A stretch of DNA of 64,000 nucleotides. It comes from Marinobacter excellens HL-55 (GTDB lineage Bacteria > Pseudomonadota > Gammaproteobacteria > Pseudomonadales > Oleiphilaceae). Numbering within the stretch: position 1 is the first letter of the stretch; every line of letters begins with the position of its first letter. The notes under the pieces were generated by a model that saw only the letters and a list, made by a program, of their open reading frames with translations, had not been told where the DNA came from and did not search any database. The stretch lies in assembly GCA_001314845.1 (NCBI GenBank), contig LJZQ01000016.1, positions 22,623 through 86,622 of the forward strand, written 5' to 3'. The position numbers were made by a program, and so were the translations under genes. This document shows positions 8,193-19,692 of this stretch, piece after piece.

Positions 8193-10796
8193 ATGGGTGA
8201 GTTAGCCAAAGAGATCCTGCCGGTCAATATTGAAGACGAACTGAAACAGTCCTACCTCGATTACGCGATGAGCGTTATCGTTGGCCGGGCCTTGCCGGAT
8301 GTGCGCGACGGCCTCAAGCCGGTGCACCGCCGGGTGCTGTTCGCTATGTCCGAGTTGGGTAACGACTGGAACAAGGCGTACAAGAAATCTGCCCGTGTGG
8401 TGGGTGACGTCATCGGTAAATATCACCCCCACGGTGACTCTGCTGTTTACGACACCATCGTTCGAATGGCTCAGCCGTTTTCCTTGCGTTATCCGTTGGT
8501 GGATGGTCAGGGTAACTTCGGTTCCATCGATGGTGATAATGCGGCGGCCATGCGTTACACCGAAATTCGCATGGAGAAGATCGCCCATTCCCTGCTGGCG
8601 GACCTGGACAAAGAAACCGTTGATTTTGTTGATAACTACGACGGCACCGAGCGGATTCCGGAAGTTATGCCTACCCGGGTGCCTAACCTTCTGGTGAACG
8701 GTTCTTCGGGTATCGCCGTTGGTATGGCGACCAACATTCCGCCCCACAACCTGACGGAAGTCGTTAACGGTTGTCTGGCATTGATTGATAACCCGGACCT
8801 GACCATCGATGAGTTGATGGAGTTCATCCCGGGCCCCGATTTCCCGACCGACGGCATCATTAACGGCCGCGCGGGTATTGTTGAGGCCTATCGCACGGGC
8901 CGCGGCCGTATCTACATCCGTGCCCGTCACGAAATTGAACATGACGACAAAACCAATCGTGATGCCGTCATCATTACTGAGTTGCCGTACCAGCTGAACA
9001 AGGCTCGCCTGATCGAGAAAATCGCCGAGCTGGTGAAAGAAAAACGCCTGGAAGGCATCACCGAGCTGCGGGACGAGTCTAATAAAGAAGGTATTCGGGT
9101 AGTGGTCGAGCTGCGCCGTGGTGAAAACCCGGAAGTTGTGGTCAACAACCTGTTTGCCCAGACTCAGCTGCAGACCGTGTTTGGTATTAACATGGTGGCG
9201 CTGATCAACGGCGAGCCGAAGATTCTTAACCTGAAGGAAATGCTCGACGCGTTCGTGCGTCACCGCCGTGAAGTGGTGACCCGCCGGACCATCTACGAGC
9301 TCCGAAAAGCTCGGGAGCGTGGTCACATTCTTGAAGGTTTGACCGTTGCTCTGGCCAACATCGACGAGATGATTGAGCTGATCAAGTCTTCGCCGACCTC
9401 GGTTGAGGCTAAAGAGAAGCTGATGGCGAAAGGCTGGGCGCCGGGCAACGTCTTGGCGATGCTGGAGCGTGCGGGTGAAGACGCTTGCCGCCCGGATGAT
9501 CTGCCGGAGATCTTTGGTCTGCGCGACGGCCTGTACTACATGTCGCCTGAGCAAACTCAGGCGATCCTGGATATGCGCTTGCACCGCCTGACCGGCCTGG
9601 AAACCGAAAAGCTCCAGAACGAGTATAAAGACATTCTCGAGAAGATTGCCGGTCTGCTTGAAATTCTGGGTGATCCGGATCGGTTGATGCAGGTTATTCG
9701 TGAAGAGCTGGAAGCTGTGGTGACCGAGTTTGGCGATGTGCGTCGCACCGAAATCACCAGCTCCCAGCGTGACCTGACCATTGCTGACCTGATTGATGAA
9801 GAAGATCTGGTGGTGACCATTTCTCACAGTGGTTATGCCAAGACTCAGGCTGTGGAAGACTATCAGGCTCAGCGTCGTGGTGGTCGTGGTAAAGCTGCGA
9901 CGGCCATGAAAGATGAAGACTTTATTGAAAAGCTGCTGGTGGCCAATTCCCACGACACCATTTTGTGTTTCTCGAACAAGGGCAAAGTGTACTGGCTGAG
10001 AGTGTTTGAGATTCCGCGCGGCAGCCGTGGTTCCCGTGGTCGCCCGATGGTCAACATTCTGCCGTTGGACGAAGATGAGCGGATCACCACCTTCCTGCCG
10101 GTGCGGGACTACCCGGAAGATCAGTTTGTGCTGATGGCGACGTCGGCAGGCGTGGTGAAGAAGACCCCGTTGCCGAACTTTTCCCGCCCGCGCAGCAGTG
10201 GTTTGATCGCTCTGAACCTGGACGAAGGCGATACCCTGATCGGTGCTGCCATCACAGATGGTAACGCTGAAATCATGCTGTTCTCCACCGCCGGTAAAGC
10301 CGTGCGCTTCAAGGAAGGTCAGGTGAGACCCATGAGCCGGACGGCTCGTGGTGTTCGCGGTATCAAAATGCAGGGTGATCACCACGTGGTGTCGCTGATT
10401 ATTCCGCAGGACGGTGGTGTCATTCTGACGGCCAGCGAACATGGTTACGGTAAGCGCACCGCGATTGACGAGTTTCCGGCCTACAGTCGTGGTAGTCAGG
10501 GTGTTATTGCCATGCAGTGCTCCGACCGTAACGGTAACCTGGTGACTGCGCTGCAGTTGTTTGAAGGCGACGAGATGATGTTGATCTCGGACAAAGGCAC
10601 GCTGGTGCGGACTCGCACAGACGAAGTGTCTGTGCTTAGCCGGAACACTCAGGGCGTGCGCCTGATTCGTCTGGCTCAGGAAGATGAGCGACTGGTGGGA
10701 GTTGAACGTATCGCTGAATCTGATGATGACGGCGTTGATGCGGGTGCAGATTTGGATGCAGACGCAGGCGCAGAAGGCGAGGACACGGAAGAATGA
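8193..10796 (+). CDS. gyrA: DNA gyrase subunit A
   Basis: An 867-aa type IIA topoisomerase subunit; with GyrB it introduces negative supercoils using ATP. The breakage-reunion domain carries the catalytic Tyr122 in [10 protein letters not shown]. The quinolone-determining region keeps Ser83 and Asp87 ([11 protein letters not shown]), the sensitive wild-type residues. The C-terminal beta-pinwheel includes the GyrA box QRRGGRG near residue 560. The protein ends in an acidic Asp/Glu/Ala tail. AAAGGAA precedes the ATG. The stop overlaps the serC start by 4 bp (ATGA), so serC is translationally coupled. It opens the long biosynthetic gene block. Confidence 0.98.
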   Translation: MGELAKEILPVNIEDELKQSYLDYAMSVIVGRALPDVRDGLKPVHRRVLFAMSELGNDWNKAYKKSARVVGDVIGKYHPHGDSAVYDTIVRMAQPFSLRYPLVDGQGNFGSIDGDNAAAMRYTEIRMEKIAHSLLADLDKETVDFVDNYDGTERIPEVMPTRVPNLLVNGSSGIAVGMATNIPPHNLTEVVNGCLALIDNPDLTIDELMEFIPGPDFPTDGIINGRAGIVEAYRTGRGRIYIRARHEIEHDDKTNRDAVIITELPYQLNKARLIEKIAELVKEKRLEGITELRDESNKEGIRVVVELRRGENPEVVVNNLFAQTQLQTVFGINMVALINGEPKILNLKEMLDAFVRHRREVVTRRTIYELRKARERGHILEGLTVALANIDEMIELIKSSPTSVEAKEKLMAKGWAPGNVLAMLERAGEDACRPDDLPEIFGLRDGLYYMSPEQTQAILDMRLHRLTGLETEKLQNEYKDILEKIAGLLEILGDPDRLMQVIREELEAVVTEFGDVRRTEITSSQRDLTIADLIDEEDLVVTISHSGYAKTQAVEDYQAQRRGGRGKAATAMKDEDFIEKLLVANSHDTILCFSNKGKVYWLRVFEIPRGSRGSRGRPMVNILPLDEDERITTFLPVRDYPEDQFVLMATSAGVVKKTPLPNFSRPRSSGLIALNLDEGDTLIGAAITDGNAEIMLFSTAGKAVRFKEGQVRPMSRTARGVRGIKMQGDHHVVSLIIPQDGGVILTASEHGYGKRTAIDEFPAYSRGSQGVIAMQCSDRNGNLVTALQLFEGDEMMLISDKGTLVRTRTDEVSVLSRNTQGVRLIRLAQEDERLVGVERIAESDDDGVDAGADLDADAGAEGEDTEE

Positions 10797-11875
10797 GCAG
10801 AGCGTTTAATTTCTGTGCCGGCCCGGCCACTTTGCCAGACGCCGTGCTGAAGCAGGCGCGGGACGAGATGCTGGACTGGCGCGGCACGGGCATGTCGGTG
10901 ATGGAGATGAGTCACCGTAGCGATGATTTCATCTCTATTGCCGAAACGGCGGAGAAAGACCTGCGGGAACTCGCAGGGGTCTCAGACGACTACGCCGTGC
11001 TGTTTATGCAGGGAGGTGCGTCCAGCCAGTTTGCCACCATTCCCTTGAATCTGCTGGGCGATAAAGCCTCTGCAGATTATGTGAATACCGGCATCTGGTC
11101 CAAAAAGGCGATTTCCGAAGCCAAGCGCTACGGTGGTGTTAATGTGGTGGCCAGCTCGGAAGACAGCGGTTTTACGACAATTCCGGACCAGTCGGTTTGG
11201 GACACCCGTGCCGATGCTGCCTATCTGCACTACACGCCGAACGAAACCATTGGCGGTCTGGAATATGATTTTGTGCCGGACAGCGGCAGTGTGCCGCTGG
11301 TGGCGGACATGTCGTCCACCATGCTGTCCCGTCCGGTGGACGTGTCTAAGTTCGGTTTGATCTATGCCGGTGCGCAGAAAAACATCGGGCCATCCGGCCT
11401 GGTGGTGGTCATCATTCGCAAGGATCTGTTGGGCAAGGCCCGAAAAGAAACCCCGACGATGATGAACTATCAGGTGATGGCTGAAAACGGCTCTATGTAT
11501 AACACGCCCTCTACCTACTCCTGGTACCTTGCGGGTCTGGTGTTCCAGTGGCTGAAAGAGCAGGGCGGCGTGGCGGCCATGGGCGAAATTAACGCCCGTA
11601 AGGCCAGGAAGCTGTACGACTTTATCGATACCAATGACTTTTATGCCAACCCGATCGATCCCCGTTTCCGCTCCTGGATGAACGTACCGTTCACACTGGC
11701 GGATGACGCTTTGAATGGTGCTTTCCTGAAGGGCGCGGACGCTCGTGGCTTGCTCAATCTTCAAGGGCATCGTTCAGTCGGTGGCATGCGGGCCAGCATC
11801 TATAACGCCATGCCAGAGGCGGGTGTGGATGCGCTGATCCAGTATATGACGGAATTCGCGAAGGAACGGGGCTGA
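10793..11875 (+). CDS. serC: Phosphoserine aminotransferase
   Basis: A 360-aa PLP enzyme that makes 3-phosphoserine (serine pathway) and 4-phosphohydroxythreonine (pyridoxal phosphate pathway). It starts [19 protein letters not shown], and [13 protein letters not shown] binds the cofactor phosphate. The Schiff-base lysine is in [13 protein letters not shown], and the C-terminal [20 protein letters not shown] is typical. Length matches E. coli SerC (362 aa). It overlaps gyrA by 4 bp and is followed 2 bp later by pheA. Confidence 0.97.
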   Translation: MSRAFNFCAGPATLPDAVLKQARDEMLDWRGTGMSVMEMSHRSDDFISIAETAEKDLRELAGVSDDYAVLFMQGGASSQFATIPLNLLGDKASADYVNTGIWSKKAISEAKRYGGVNVVASSEDSGFTTIPDQSVWDTRADAAYLHYTPNETIGGLEYDFVPDSGSVPLVADMSSTMLSRPVDVSKFGLIYAGAQKNIGPSGLVVVIIRKDLLGKARKETPTMMNYQVMAENGSMYNTPSTYSWYLAGLVFQWLKEQGGVAAMGEINARKARKLYDFIDTNDFYANPIDPRFRSWMNVPFTLADDALNGAFLKGADARGLLNLQGHRSVGGMRASIYNAMPEAGVDALIQYMTEFAKERG

Positions 11876-11877
11876 TC

Positions 11878-12975
11878 ATGACAGACGAGAAGACCCGCCT
11901 GGGCGAACTTCGGGACGAGATTGACAGTCTTGATCAGCAGATCATGGCGCTGATCAGTGCCCGGGCCAAGTGTGCCCAGGAAGTGGCCCATGTGAAAATG
12001 GCGGCGAATCCTGGCCAGGACGTGTTTTTTTACCGTCCTGAGCGGGAGGCGCAGGTGCTAAGACGCATTAAGGAGAACAATCCCGGACCACTTCCGGCTG
12101 AGGAAATGGCCCGCCTGTTCCGCGAGATTATGTCCGCCTGCCTGGCGCTCGAAAAACCGATGCACATTGCCTTTCTGGGGCCTGTCGGTACCTTTACCCA
12201 GGCGGCAGCGCTCAAGCATTTCGGCCATTCCGTTATCAGTGTGCCGTTGCCTGCCATCGATGCCGTATTCCGCGAAGTGGAATCCGGTGCTGCGCAGTAC
12301 GGTGTAGTGCCCGTGGAGAATTCCACAGAGGGCATGGTCAACCATACCCTGGACATGTTCATGTCTTCACCGCTGAAGATCTGCGGCGAAGTGCAGTTGC
12401 GTATACATCACCACTTGCTGGTCTCGCCCAAGCACAAAGATCAGGAAATTACCCGTATCTATTCCCATCAGCAGTCCTTCGCCCAGTGCCGGCAGTGGCT
12501 GGACACGCATCGCTACGGAATAGAACGAGTGACGGTCTCCAGTAACGCCGAAGCGGCCCGCCGCGCGGCAGCCGAGCCCGGTACGGCGGCGATTGCCGGC
12601 GACATGGCGCAGGAGCTGTACGGGCTGGTCAAACTGGCAAACAGCATTGAGGATCGTCCCGATAACACTACTCGCTTCCTGATCATTGGTCGCGAAGAAG
12701 TCCCGGCCAGTGGCCAGGATAAATCGTCTGTTCTCGTGTCGATGCGCAATAAGCCTGGTGCGTTGTACCAGTTGTTGGAACCTTTCCATCGCCACGGTAT
12801 CAGCCTGACTCGTATCGAAACCCGGCCATCACCCAGTGGCACCTGGGCCTACGTGTTCTACATCGATTTCGAAGGACACATGGACGATGAGTTGGCGCGT
12901 AAAGTGTTGTCCGAAGTTGACGAAGAAGCGGTGGAGCTAAAACGTTTGGGCTCATACCCAATTGGTGTGCTCTAA
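11878..12975 (+). CDS. pheA: Bifunctional chorismate mutase / prephenate dehydratase
   Basis: A 365-aa enzyme turning chorismate into phenylpyruvate for phenylalanine synthesis. The AroQ chorismate mutase helices fill residues 1-90 (RLGELRDEIDSLDQQIMALI). The dehydratase domain runs from about 95 to 270 (IAFLGPVGTFTQAAALKHFG, VPVENSTEGMVNHTLD, and NTTRFLIIG, whose Thr is catalytic in the family). A C-terminal ACT domain (KPGALYQLLEPFHRHGISLT, then the ESRP-equivalent IETRPS) gives phenylalanine feedback inhibition. It sits between serC and hisC in one operon. Confidence 0.97.
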   Translation: MTDEKTRLGELRDEIDSLDQQIMALISARAKCAQEVAHVKMAANPGQDVFFYRPEREAQVLRRIKENNPGPLPAEEMARLFREIMSACLALEKPMHIAFLGPVGTFTQAAALKHFGHSVISVPLPAIDAVFREVESGAAQYGVVPVENSTEGMVNHTLDMFMSSPLKICGEVQLRIHHHLLVSPKHKDQEITRIYSHQQSFAQCRQWLDTHRYGIERVTVSSNAEAARRAAAEPGTAAIAGDMAQELYGLVKLANSIEDRPDNTTRFLIIGREEVPASGQDKSSVLVSMRNKPGALYQLLEPFHRHGISLTRIETRPSPSGTWAYVFYIDFEGHMDDELARKVLSEVDEEAVELKRLGSYPIGVL

Positions 12976-13007
12976 AGCCAGACAGATCTGACCCGGAGGA
13001 GAGTTGA

Positions 13008-14132
13008 ATGGCAGTGGATTACCAGAGTCTTGCGGTAAAAGGTGTTCAGGCTCTGTCTCCGTATCAGCCCGGCAAGCCCATTGAGGAGCTTGCCCGCGAG
13101 CTGGGGTTAAACCCCGCGGAGATCATCAAGCTGGCCAGTAATGAAAACCCTCTGGGGCCCAGTGAGAAGGCTCAGGCGGCAGCTCGTAAGGCGCTGGAGG
13201 AGCTGTGTCTTTACCCGGACGGTAATGGCTTTGATCTTAAACAGGCGCTTGCCAATCGGTTTGGCGTGGCCATGAGCCAGATTACGCTCGGCAACGGTTC
13301 CAATGATGTGCTGGAAGTGATCGCCCGATGCTTTGCCGACCGCGACAGCGAAGTGGTGTTTTCCCAGTACGCTTTTGCGGTCTATCCCATCGTTACTCAG
13401 GCCATCGGTGCCAAGGGCATTTCAGTCCCTGCCAAAGAGTGGGGTCATGATCTCGACGCCATGGCGGCAGCGGTCACCGAACGCACCAAGCTGGTGTTTG
13501 TAGCCAATCCGAACAACCCGACAGGTACGGTACACACGGCAGACGCGATTGAAGCGTTTCTGGACCGCATTCCGGAGCAGGTGTTGGTGGTTCTGGACGA
13601 AGCTTACTGTGAATACCTGACCGGCGATGAATTCCCGGATGGCATCAAGCTGCTTGATCGCTACCCGAACCTGATTGTTTGCCGCACCTTCTCCAAAGCC
13701 TGGGGCCTGGCCGCACTGCGGGTTGGCTACAGCATCAGCTCTGCGGCCATTGCCGATGTGCTGAACCGGGTGCGCCAGCCATTCAACGTCGATTCGATAG
13801 CGTTGGCCGCGGCAACGGCGGTTCTGGGTGACGAGGCCTACCTGAACCGGTCTCGTGAGGTGAATGCAGCGGGTTTGCGTCAGCTCGCCGATGGCTTTGA
13901 CCGTATGGGGCTGCCGTATATTCCCTCGGCCGGCAATTTTATTGCGGTTGAAGTGGGCGAGCAGGCGGCCGGAATCTATCAGTCATTGCTCTCTCATGGC
14001 GTGATTGTTCGGCCTGTTGCTGGCTACGGTATGCCCGGTCATCTTCGGGTATCGGTTGGCTTGCCAGAGGAGAACGAGCGTTTTCTGGATGCTCTGGCGC
14101 AATCGTTGGTCTCGGCCGGCCAGGGGGGCTAA
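13008..14132 (+). CDS. hisC: Histidinol-phosphate aminotransferase (HisC family)
   Basis: A 374-aa class II PLP aminotransferase. Motifs include ASNENPLGPS at the N-terminus, NPNNPTGT, and the lysine motif FSKAWGLAALRVGY. Next to tyrA and pheA this copy probably also, or mainly, aminates aromatic 2-keto acids, as suggested for the HisC2 copies in the same locus of Pseudomonas; that is inference from context. GGAGGAG lies before the ATG. It ends 1 bp before the GTG of the tyrA/aroA fusion. Confidence 0.94.
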   Translation: MAVDYQSLAVKGVQALSPYQPGKPIEELARELGLNPAEIIKLASNENPLGPSEKAQAAARKALEELCLYPDGNGFDLKQALANRFGVAMSQITLGNGSNDVLEVIARCFADRDSEVVFSQYAFAVYPIVTQAIGAKGISVPAKEWGHDLDAMAAAVTERTKLVFVANPNNPTGTVHTADAIEAFLDRIPEQVLVVLDEAYCEYLTGDEFPDGIKLLDRYPNLIVCRTFSKAWGLAALRVGYSISSAAIADVLNRVRQPFNVDSIALAAATAVLGDEAYLNRSREVNAAGLRQLADGFDRMGLPYIPSAGNFIAVEVGEQAAGIYQSLLSHGVIVRPVAGYGMPGHLRVSVGLPEENERFLDALAQSLVSAGQGG

Positions 14133-14133
14133 C

Positions 14134-16362
14134 GTGGCCGATAGCGAGCCTTTGTTCAAGCGCGTTGCAATCATCGGTCTTGGGCTGATTGGTGGCTCTC
14201 TGGCCAGTGCCATTCGCAAGCATCGCCTTGCAGGCGTGGTCACCGGGTTTGATCAAAGAGCCGATGAGCTGGCTCTGGGGGTTGAGCTAGGCGTTATAGA
14301 TGAGGCGGCTTCGAGTCTGGAGCAGGCCGTCAAAGGCAGTGATCTTGTGGTGCTTGCCGTGCCGGTGCGGGCAACCCGAACGGTGTTGGCGCAGATCCAG
14401 CCCTGGCTTGCCGATCATGCAATACTGTCTGACGTGGGTAGCACCAAAAGCAGTTTTGTCACCGATGTTGAAGCGGTATTTGGCAAAGTTTCCCCGCGAG
14501 TCATACCCGGCCACCCGATTGCGGGCTCCGAGAAAAGCGGCATCCGCGCTGCCAATCCAGATTTGTTTGCGCATCACAAAGTGATCCTGACTCCCGCAGA
14601 CAACACCGATGCGGACAGTCTGGCAAGGCTGAAAAGCCTTTGGGAAAGCACCGGGGCGATGGTGCTGACCATGTCAGTGGCGTATCACGATGAAGTGCTG
14701 GCGGCCACCAGCCATTTACCACATCTCATTGCCTTCTCTCTGGTAGATACTCTGGCAGGTGAAGACGAAAACATGGACATCTTCCGGTATGCGGCCGGTG
14801 GCTTCCGGGATTTTACCCGCATTGCTGCCAGTGATCCGGTGATGTGGCATGACATTTTTCTGTCAAACCGCGACGCAGTGCTGCGCGTGATTGACCATTT
14901 TACCCAAGACCTGGATCTGCTCAGGGGCGCCATTGCCAGCGGCGATGGCGCTACTTTGCTTCGGGTTTTCAGTCGTGCCAAAGCGGCACGGGAACACTTT
15001 TCAAAGATGCTTTCAGGGCAGGCGTACGTGACTAACAACAGTGATCAGCAAGTTATCTTTCAGATGAATCCCGGCGGCTCCGTTCGCGGTGATATTCGGG
15101 TTCCAGGCGACAAGTCCATGTCTCATCGTTCCATCATGCTGGGCGCTCTGGCAGAGGGGATCACTGAGGTTAAAGGATTTCTCGAGGGCGAAGACAGTCT
15201 CGCGACCCTGCAGGCGTTTCGGGATATGGGTGTGACCATTGAGGGGCCGGAAGACGGTTTTGTCCGGATTCATGGCGTTGGCATGAAGGGGTTGCAGGCC
15301 CCGCGTGGTCCGCTTTATCTGGGTAATTCTGGCACCGCCATGCGCCTGTTTTCCGGCTTGCTGGCGGCGCAGGCCTTTGACTCCGAATTGACGGGCGATG
15401 CCAGTCTGTCCAAGCGCCCGATGGGGCGGGTTGCGGACCCCTTGCGTGCCATGGGTGCGGTAATTGACACCGCTGAAGGTGGCCGACCACCCCTGAAAAT
15501 CCGTGGCGGACAGACATTGACCGGCATCCATTATGACATGCCGGTAGCCAGCGCTCAGGTCAAGTCATGCCTGTTACTAGCAGGTCTCTACGCCGAAGGC
15601 GTGACCTCGGTAACGGAACCCGCGCCGACCCGTGATCATACCGAACGAATGCTGCAGGGTTTCGGCTACCACGTGCACCGGGATGGACCGACCGCCAGTG
15701 TCACCGGTGGCGGCAAGCTCGACGCCTGCGCCATTGACGTACCGGCGGATATCTCCTCGGCTGCGTTTTTTATGGTCGCTGCCAGCATTGCGCCGGGCTC
15801 TGATCTGACTCTGCGTCACGTCGGCATGAACCCGACCCGTGTTGGCGTCATCAATATCCTCCGTCAGATGGGCGCCAATATTGAGGTGCTGGATGAGCGT
15901 GTGATCGGTGGCGAGCCAGTCGCTGATTTGAGAGTGCGTTCTGCCGACTTGCAGGGCATCGACATTCCGGAAGATCAGGTGCCGTTGGCGATTGATGAGT
16001 TCCCGGTGCTGTTTATCGCGGCGACCTGTGCCAACGGGCGTACTGTGCTTCGCGGCGCTGAAGAATTGAGAGTCAAGGAAAGTGATCGTATTCAGGTAAT
16101 GGCCGATGGCCTCGCCGCCTTGGGCGTTGAGTCCACGGTGACACCGGATGGCATTATTATTGAGGGTGGCCAGACCATTGGTGGCGGCACGGTTGAAAGC
16201 CACGAAGACCACCGGATTTCCATGTCGTTTGCGGTGGCGTCACTGCGGGCAACCGGTCCGATCACGATTAACGATTGCTCGAACGTTGCCACGTCGTTCC
16301 CCGGCTTTGTTGAGTTGGCAAAACAGACAGGTATTCAAATCAGTACAGAAGGCACTTCATGA
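14134..16362 (+). CDS. tyrA-aroA: Fused prephenate dehydrogenase / EPSP synthase (TyrA-AroA)
   Basis: A 742-aa bifunctional protein. Residues 1-300 form a TyrA-type dehydrogenase, with NAD motif GLGLIGGS (G15-G20), DVGSTKSSF and [10 protein letters not shown]. From Met311 it continues as a complete AroA domain ([47 protein letters not shown]) that joins shikimate 3-phosphate and PEP. The fusion puts two steps around chorismate in one chain and is known in Pseudomonas and relatives. The GTG at 14134 is preferred: upstream in-frame codons lie inside hisC, and the Rossmann fold begins at residue 10. A free AroA start at 15064 is possible but not needed. The stop overlaps the cmk ATG. Confidence 0.95.
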   Translation: MADSEPLFKRVAIIGLGLIGGSLASAIRKHRLAGVVTGFDQRADELALGVELGVIDEAASSLEQAVKGSDLVVLAVPVRATRTVLAQIQPWLADHAILSDVGSTKSSFVTDVEAVFGKVSPRVIPGHPIAGSEKSGIRAANPDLFAHHKVILTPADNTDADSLARLKSLWESTGAMVLTMSVAYHDEVLAATSHLPHLIAFSLVDTLAGEDENMDIFRYAAGGFRDFTRIAASDPVMWHDIFLSNRDAVLRVIDHFTQDLDLLRGAIASGDGATLLRVFSRAKAAREHFSKMLSGQAYVTNNSDQQVIFQMNPGGSVRGDIRVPGDKSMSHRSIMLGALAEGITEVKGFLEGEDSLATLQAFRDMGVTIEGPEDGFVRIHGVGMKGLQAPRGPLYLGNSGTAMRLFSGLLAAQAFDSELTGDASLSKRPMGRVADPLRAMGAVIDTAEGGRPPLKIRGGQTLTGIHYDMPVASAQVKSCLLLAGLYAEGVTSVTEPAPTRDHTERMLQGFGYHVHRDGPTASVTGGGKLDACAIDVPADISSAAFFMVAASIAPGSDLTLRHVGMNPTRVGVINILRQMGANIEVLDERVIGGEPVADLRVRSADLQGIDIPEDQVPLAIDEFPVLFIAATCANGRTVLRGAEELRVKESDRIQVMADGLAALGVESTVTPDGIIIEGGQTIGGGTVESHEDHRISMSFAVASLRATGPITINDCSNVATSFPGFVELAKQTGIQISTEGTS

Positions 16363-17042
16363 TGGTAGATAGTCAGGCACCGGTCATTGCTGTTGACGGC
16401 CCGGGCGGCTCCGGCAAGGGTACGATTACCCAGATGCTGGCCCGCAAACTGGGTTGGCACTTGCTGGACAGCGGGGCTCTCTATCGACTGACGGCGCTGG
16501 CTGCGCTGCGCCAGGGCGTGGCTCTGGAGGATGAGACCAGACTGGTGAAAGTGGCCGCGACGCTTGACGTGTCGTTCGAGCCCACCGAAGAAGGGCAGCC
16601 GGTTCGGGTGATGTTGGCCGGCGAAGATGTGACCTCAGATATTCGCACAGAGGCTTGCGGTAATAATGCGTCACGGGTTGCGGTAATGCAGCCGGTACGC
16701 GACGCGTTACTTCAACGCCAGCGGGATTTCCGCCAGTTGCCTGGCCTGGTGGCCGATGGTCGCGACATGGGAACGGTGGTTTTCCCGGATGCCCCGGTCA
16801 AGGTCTTTTTGACCGCAAGTGCCGAAGAACGGGCAAGACGACGTTACAATCAGTTGAAGGAAGCGGGGGTCGATGTTAACATTGATGCCGTTTTAGAAGA
16901 GATACGGGTACGCGATGAACGTGACATGAACCGTTCTGCTGCCCCTCTCAAGCCTGCAGATGATGCGCAAGTCATTGATTCTACGGGTTTGAGTATCAAG
17001 GAGGTGCTAGACAGGTGCATGGCCGTTGCAGGTCAGGCCTGA
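16359..17042 (+). CDS. cmk: Cytidylate kinase
   Basis: A 227-aa NMP kinase that phosphorylates CMP and dCMP. The P-loop GPGGSGKGT is near residues 14-22, followed by LLDSGALYR. Family motifs [29 protein letters not shown] and [13 protein letters not shown] are all present. The start overlaps the tyrA/aroA stop (ATGA). rpsA begins 131 bp later, the usual cmk-rpsA order. Confidence 0.97.
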   Translation: MMVDSQAPVIAVDGPGGSGKGTITQMLARKLGWHLLDSGALYRLTALAALRQGVALEDETRLVKVAATLDVSFEPTEEGQPVRVMLAGEDVTSDIRTEACGNNASRVAVMQPVRDALLQRQRDFRQLPGLVADGRDMGTVVFPDAPVKVFLTASAEERARRRYNQLKEAGVDVNIDAVLEEIRVRDERDMNRSAAPLKPADDAQVIDSTGLSIKEVLDRCMAVAGQA

Positions 17043-17120
17043 CTACACCTTTTTGTCGTTGGAAAGCCGGAAACAGCGTAAACCTGCCAGCCGCTGGCTG
17101 ATTCCGGAAAACATTAACAG

Positions 17121-17140
17121 ACCGTGTTGCTGGTGACACG
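17121..17140 (+). promoter_or_regulatory. Possible leader hairpin upstream of rpsA
   Basis: A perfect inverted repeat CCGTGT-N8-ACACGG lies about 34 bp before the rpsA start. S1 represses its own translation through a structured leader in enterobacteria, so this may be part of a similar leader. There is no T-tract, so it is not a terminator. Function is inferred from position only. Confidence 0.3.
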
Positions 17141-17173
17141 GAGCACACTTGCGTTGATCATATAGGGCACATA

Positions 17174-18865
17174 ATGAGCGAGAGCTTTGCGGATCTTTTC
17201 GAAGAAAGTTTGAAAGAAATCGATATGCAACCGGGTTCCATCGTCCAGGGAACCATCGTTGATATCGATAACGACTGGGTCACCGTTAACGCCGGACTGA
17301 AGTCCGAGGGCGTTATCCCCGCCTCCCAGTTCCTGAACGAAAAAGGCGAGATGGAAGTTCAAATCGGCGACGTTGTCGACGTGGCTCTCGATGCAGTGGA
17401 AGACGGTTTCGGTGAAACCCGTCTGTCCCGTGAGAAGGCCAAGCGCGCTGAAGCCTGGAAGGTACTCGAGAAGTCCTTCGAAGCTGAAGAAGTGGTCAAG
17501 GGCATCATCAACGGCAAGGTCAAAGGTGGTTTCACTGTTGATCTGGCTGGCATCCGTGCCTTCCTGCCGGGCTCCTTGGTAGACGTTCGTCCGGTTCGCG
17601 ATACCGCGCACCTGGAGAACAAAGAACTCGAGTTCAAGGTTATCAAGCTCGACCAGAAGCGTAACAACGTGGTTGTTTCTCGCCGCGCCGTTCTGGAAGC
17701 TGAAAACAGCGAGCAGCGTGATGCTCTGCTGGAAACCCTGACCGAAGGTCTGGAAATCAAAGGTATCGTCAAGAACCTGACCGACTACGGCGCGTTCGTA
17801 GATCTGGGTGGTGTTGACGGCCTGCTGCACATCACTGACATGGCGTGGAAGCGTATCAAGCATCCGAGCGAAATCGTGAATGTGGGCGACGAAATCAATG
17901 TTAAGGTCCTGAAGTTTGATCGCGAGCGTAACCGTGTATCTCTGGGTCTGAAGCAGCTGGGCGAAGATCCCTGGGTCGAAATCAAGGCTCGTTACCCGGA
18001 AAGCGCTCGGGTTACTGCCCGCGTTACCAACCTGACAGACTACGGCTGCTTTGCCGAGCTGGAAGAGGGTGTTGAAGGTCTGGTTCACGTATCCGAAATG
18101 GATTGGACCAACAAGAACATCCATCCGTCCAAGGTTGTTCAGGTAGGTGACGAAGTTGAAGTGATGATTCTGGATATCGACGAAGAGCGTCGTCGTATTT
18201 CTCTGGGCATCAAGCAGTGTGTCTCCAATCCGTGGGAAGACTTCTCTGGCAACTTCAATAAAGGCGACCGTATCGCCGGTAAGATCAAGTCAATCACTGA
18301 CTTCGGTATCTTTATCGGTCTGGACGGTGGCATCGACGGTCTGGTTCACCTGTCTGATATCAGCTGGAACGAGACTGGCGAAGAAGCCGTTCGTGAATAC
18401 AAGAAGGGCGATGAAGTTGAAACCGTAATCCTGTCTGTTGACCCAGAGCGTGAGCGCATCTCACTGGGTATCAAGCAGTTGGAAAGCGATCCGTTTGCCG
18501 AGTTCGTTCAGCTGAACGACAAAGGCTCCATCGTTAAGGGTACCGTGTCTTCGGTTGACGCCAAAGGCGCCACTATTGCCCTGAACGAAGAAGTTGAAGC
18601 GGTACTGAAGGCCTCTGAAATCAGCCGTGATCGTGTCGAAGACGCGCGTAACGTCCTGAAGGAAGGCGAAGAAGTCGAAGCCAAGATCATCAGCATCGAT
18701 CGCAAGAACCGCGTCATCAACCTGTCTGTTAAGTCCAAAGACGTTGAAGACGACAAGCAGGCGATTGAAACTGTTCGTGGCAAGACCGCAGAATCTTCTG
18801 GTGCGACCACCATCGGTGATCTCATCAAGGAGCAGATGCAGCAGCAAAACGCCAATAAAGACTGA
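17174..18865 (+). CDS. rpsA: 30S ribosomal protein S1
   Basis: A 563-aa RNA-binding protein that brings mRNA to the 30S subunit; E. coli S1 is 557 aa. It has six S1 (OB-fold) repeats, recognisable by lines such as [68 protein letters not shown] and HLSDISW. Repeats 3-6 share the spacing of about 87 residues. Codon use is strongly biased, as expected for a highly expressed gene. A strong intrinsic terminator follows 22 bp after the stop. Confidence 0.98.
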   Translation: MSESFADLFEESLKEIDMQPGSIVQGTIVDIDNDWVTVNAGLKSEGVIPASQFLNEKGEMEVQIGDVVDVALDAVEDGFGETRLSREKAKRAEAWKVLEKSFEAEEVVKGIINGKVKGGFTVDLAGIRAFLPGSLVDVRPVRDTAHLENKELEFKVIKLDQKRNNVVVSRRAVLEAENSEQRDALLETLTEGLEIKGIVKNLTDYGAFVDLGGVDGLLHITDMAWKRIKHPSEIVNVGDEINVKVLKFDRERNRVSLGLKQLGEDPWVEIKARYPESARVTARVTNLTDYGCFAELEEGVEGLVHVSEMDWTNKNIHPSKVVQVGDEVEVMILDIDEERRRISLGIKQCVSNPWEDFSGNFNKGDRIAGKIKSITDFGIFIGLDGGIDGLVHLSDISWNETGEEAVREYKKGDEVETVILSVDPERERISLGIKQLESDPFAEFVQLNDKGSIVKGTVSSVDAKGATIALNEEVEAVLKASEISRDRVEDARNVLKEGEEVEAKIISIDRKNRVINLSVKSKDVEDDKQAIETVRGKTAESSGATTIGDLIKEQMQQQNANKD

Positions 18866-18887
18866 TATTCTTGTTGGTATGAAAAAA

Positions 18888-18913
18888 ACGGGCTCTAAGA
18901 GCCCGTTTTTTTT
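18888..18913 (+). terminator. Intrinsic terminator of rpsA
   Basis: An 8-bp stem, ACGGGCTC / GAGCCCGT (18888-18895 and 18899-18906), with a 3-nt loop is followed by eight Ts. On the opposite strand the A-tract before the stem would also give Ts. Confidence 0.9.
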
Positions 18914-18997
18914 GTGTTTTTTTCTGGTTTGGCTAAACTAGAGGCACTGGACCCCGGTAATTGACTGCGGAATAATAATGACAGAGGGAAACGCCTC

Positions 18998-19294
18998 ATG
19001 ACGAAGTCCGAACTGGTTGAACTGATCGCCTCCAAGCAGACGCAGCTCTCCGTTAAAGATGTAGAGTTGGCGGTGAAAACCGTGATTGAGCACATGTCTC
19101 AGGCTCTTGCGGATGGTCAACGAATTGAAATCAGGGGATTTGGTAGTTTTTCCCTTCACCATCGCGCGGCTCGTACTGGCCGTAATCCTAAAACCGGTGA
19201 GGCAGTGCAGTTGCCCGCGAAATTTGTTCCGCACTTCAAACCTGGGAAGGAATTGCGGGAACAGGTAAACGACAGCTTGAAAAAGGGCTTCTGA
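18998..19294 (+). CDS. ihfB: Integration host factor subunit beta
   Basis: A 98-aa DNA-bending protein that pairs with IHF-alpha. It starts [18 protein letters not shown], carries the HU/IHF signature [20 protein letters not shown] (the beta-arm with intercalating Pro), and ends [15 protein letters not shown]. Length matches the family (94-100 aa). AGAGGG lies upstream of the ATG. The stop codon region is duplicated in tandem (see the repeat at 19280-19329). Confidence 0.97.
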   Translation: MTKSELVELIASKQTQLSVKDVELAVKTVIEHMSQALADGQRIEIRGFGSFSLHHRAARTGRNPKTGEAVQLPAKFVPHFKPGKELREQVNDSLKKGF

Positions 19295-19329
19295 TCCCAG
19301 GTTCAAAAAGGGCTTCTGATCCCAGGTTC
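19280..19329. repeat. Perfect 25-bp tandem duplication across the ihfB stop
   Basis: Bases 19280-19304 and 19305-19329 are identical, starting AAAAAGGGCTTCTGATCC. The first copy encodes the last residues and the stop of IHF-beta. The second copy lies wholly in the gap before lapA. The protein end is unaffected. It looks like a recent slippage or short tandem duplication. Confidence 0.95.
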
Positions 19330-19389
19330 CAGCAATCTGTAATGGAACATCGTACTATCGGGCATTGTCCCGTCTGGAGCAATTACGAC

Positions 19390-19692
19390 ATGGCAGGCCT
19401 GCAGAAGATCCTTATCACGCTACTGGTTCTGGCTCTTATACTCCTGGCGCTGGTATTTTCTCTGAATAATCAGATGGCGGTCTCGCTCAACTTTCTGGTG
19501 TTTGAAACCCAGCCCCATGGCGTTGCTGTCTGGATCATCATGTCATTTGTCATCGGGGCGCTGTTCGGGTTGTTGATCGCGCTTATGGCAACTTTCCGCA
19601 CATCGGTTTCACGCCGGCATCTCAAGAAAAAGCTTGAGCGTACCGAGCAGGCATTAGAAAAATCCAGGGTACAGAACGACCGGGCACTTTGA
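19390..19692 (+). CDS. lapA: LapA-family inner-membrane protein (DUF1049)
   Basis: A 100-aa protein, MAGLQKILITLLVLALILL..., with two membrane helices (about 5-25 and 44-66) and a cytosolic basic coiled tail (SRRHLKKKLERTEQALEKS). LapA works with LapB in the inner membrane and is co-encoded with it throughout gammaproteobacteria. The ATG at 19390 fits the family; an upstream ATG at 19342 would add 16 unhelpful residues. The stop shares one base with the lapB start. Confidence 0.9.
   Translation: MAGLQKILITLLVLALILLALVFSLNNQMAVSLNFLVFETQPHGVAVWIIMSFVIGALFGLLIALMATFRTSVSRRHLKKKLERTEQALEKSRVQNDRAL

Noticed and set aside
8202..10442. Long open frame antisense to gyrA (about 746 codons)
   Set aside because: It lies wholly opposite gyrA, whose frame is certain, and its composition (His/Gln/Asn-rich) is that of a mirror frame. 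Similar mirror frames oppose rimK-like, katG, htpG and uvrB genes.
15064..16362. aroA as a separate gene
   Set aside because: The frame is continuous with tyrA, no stop or strong ribosome site separates them, and the fusion is known in relatives.
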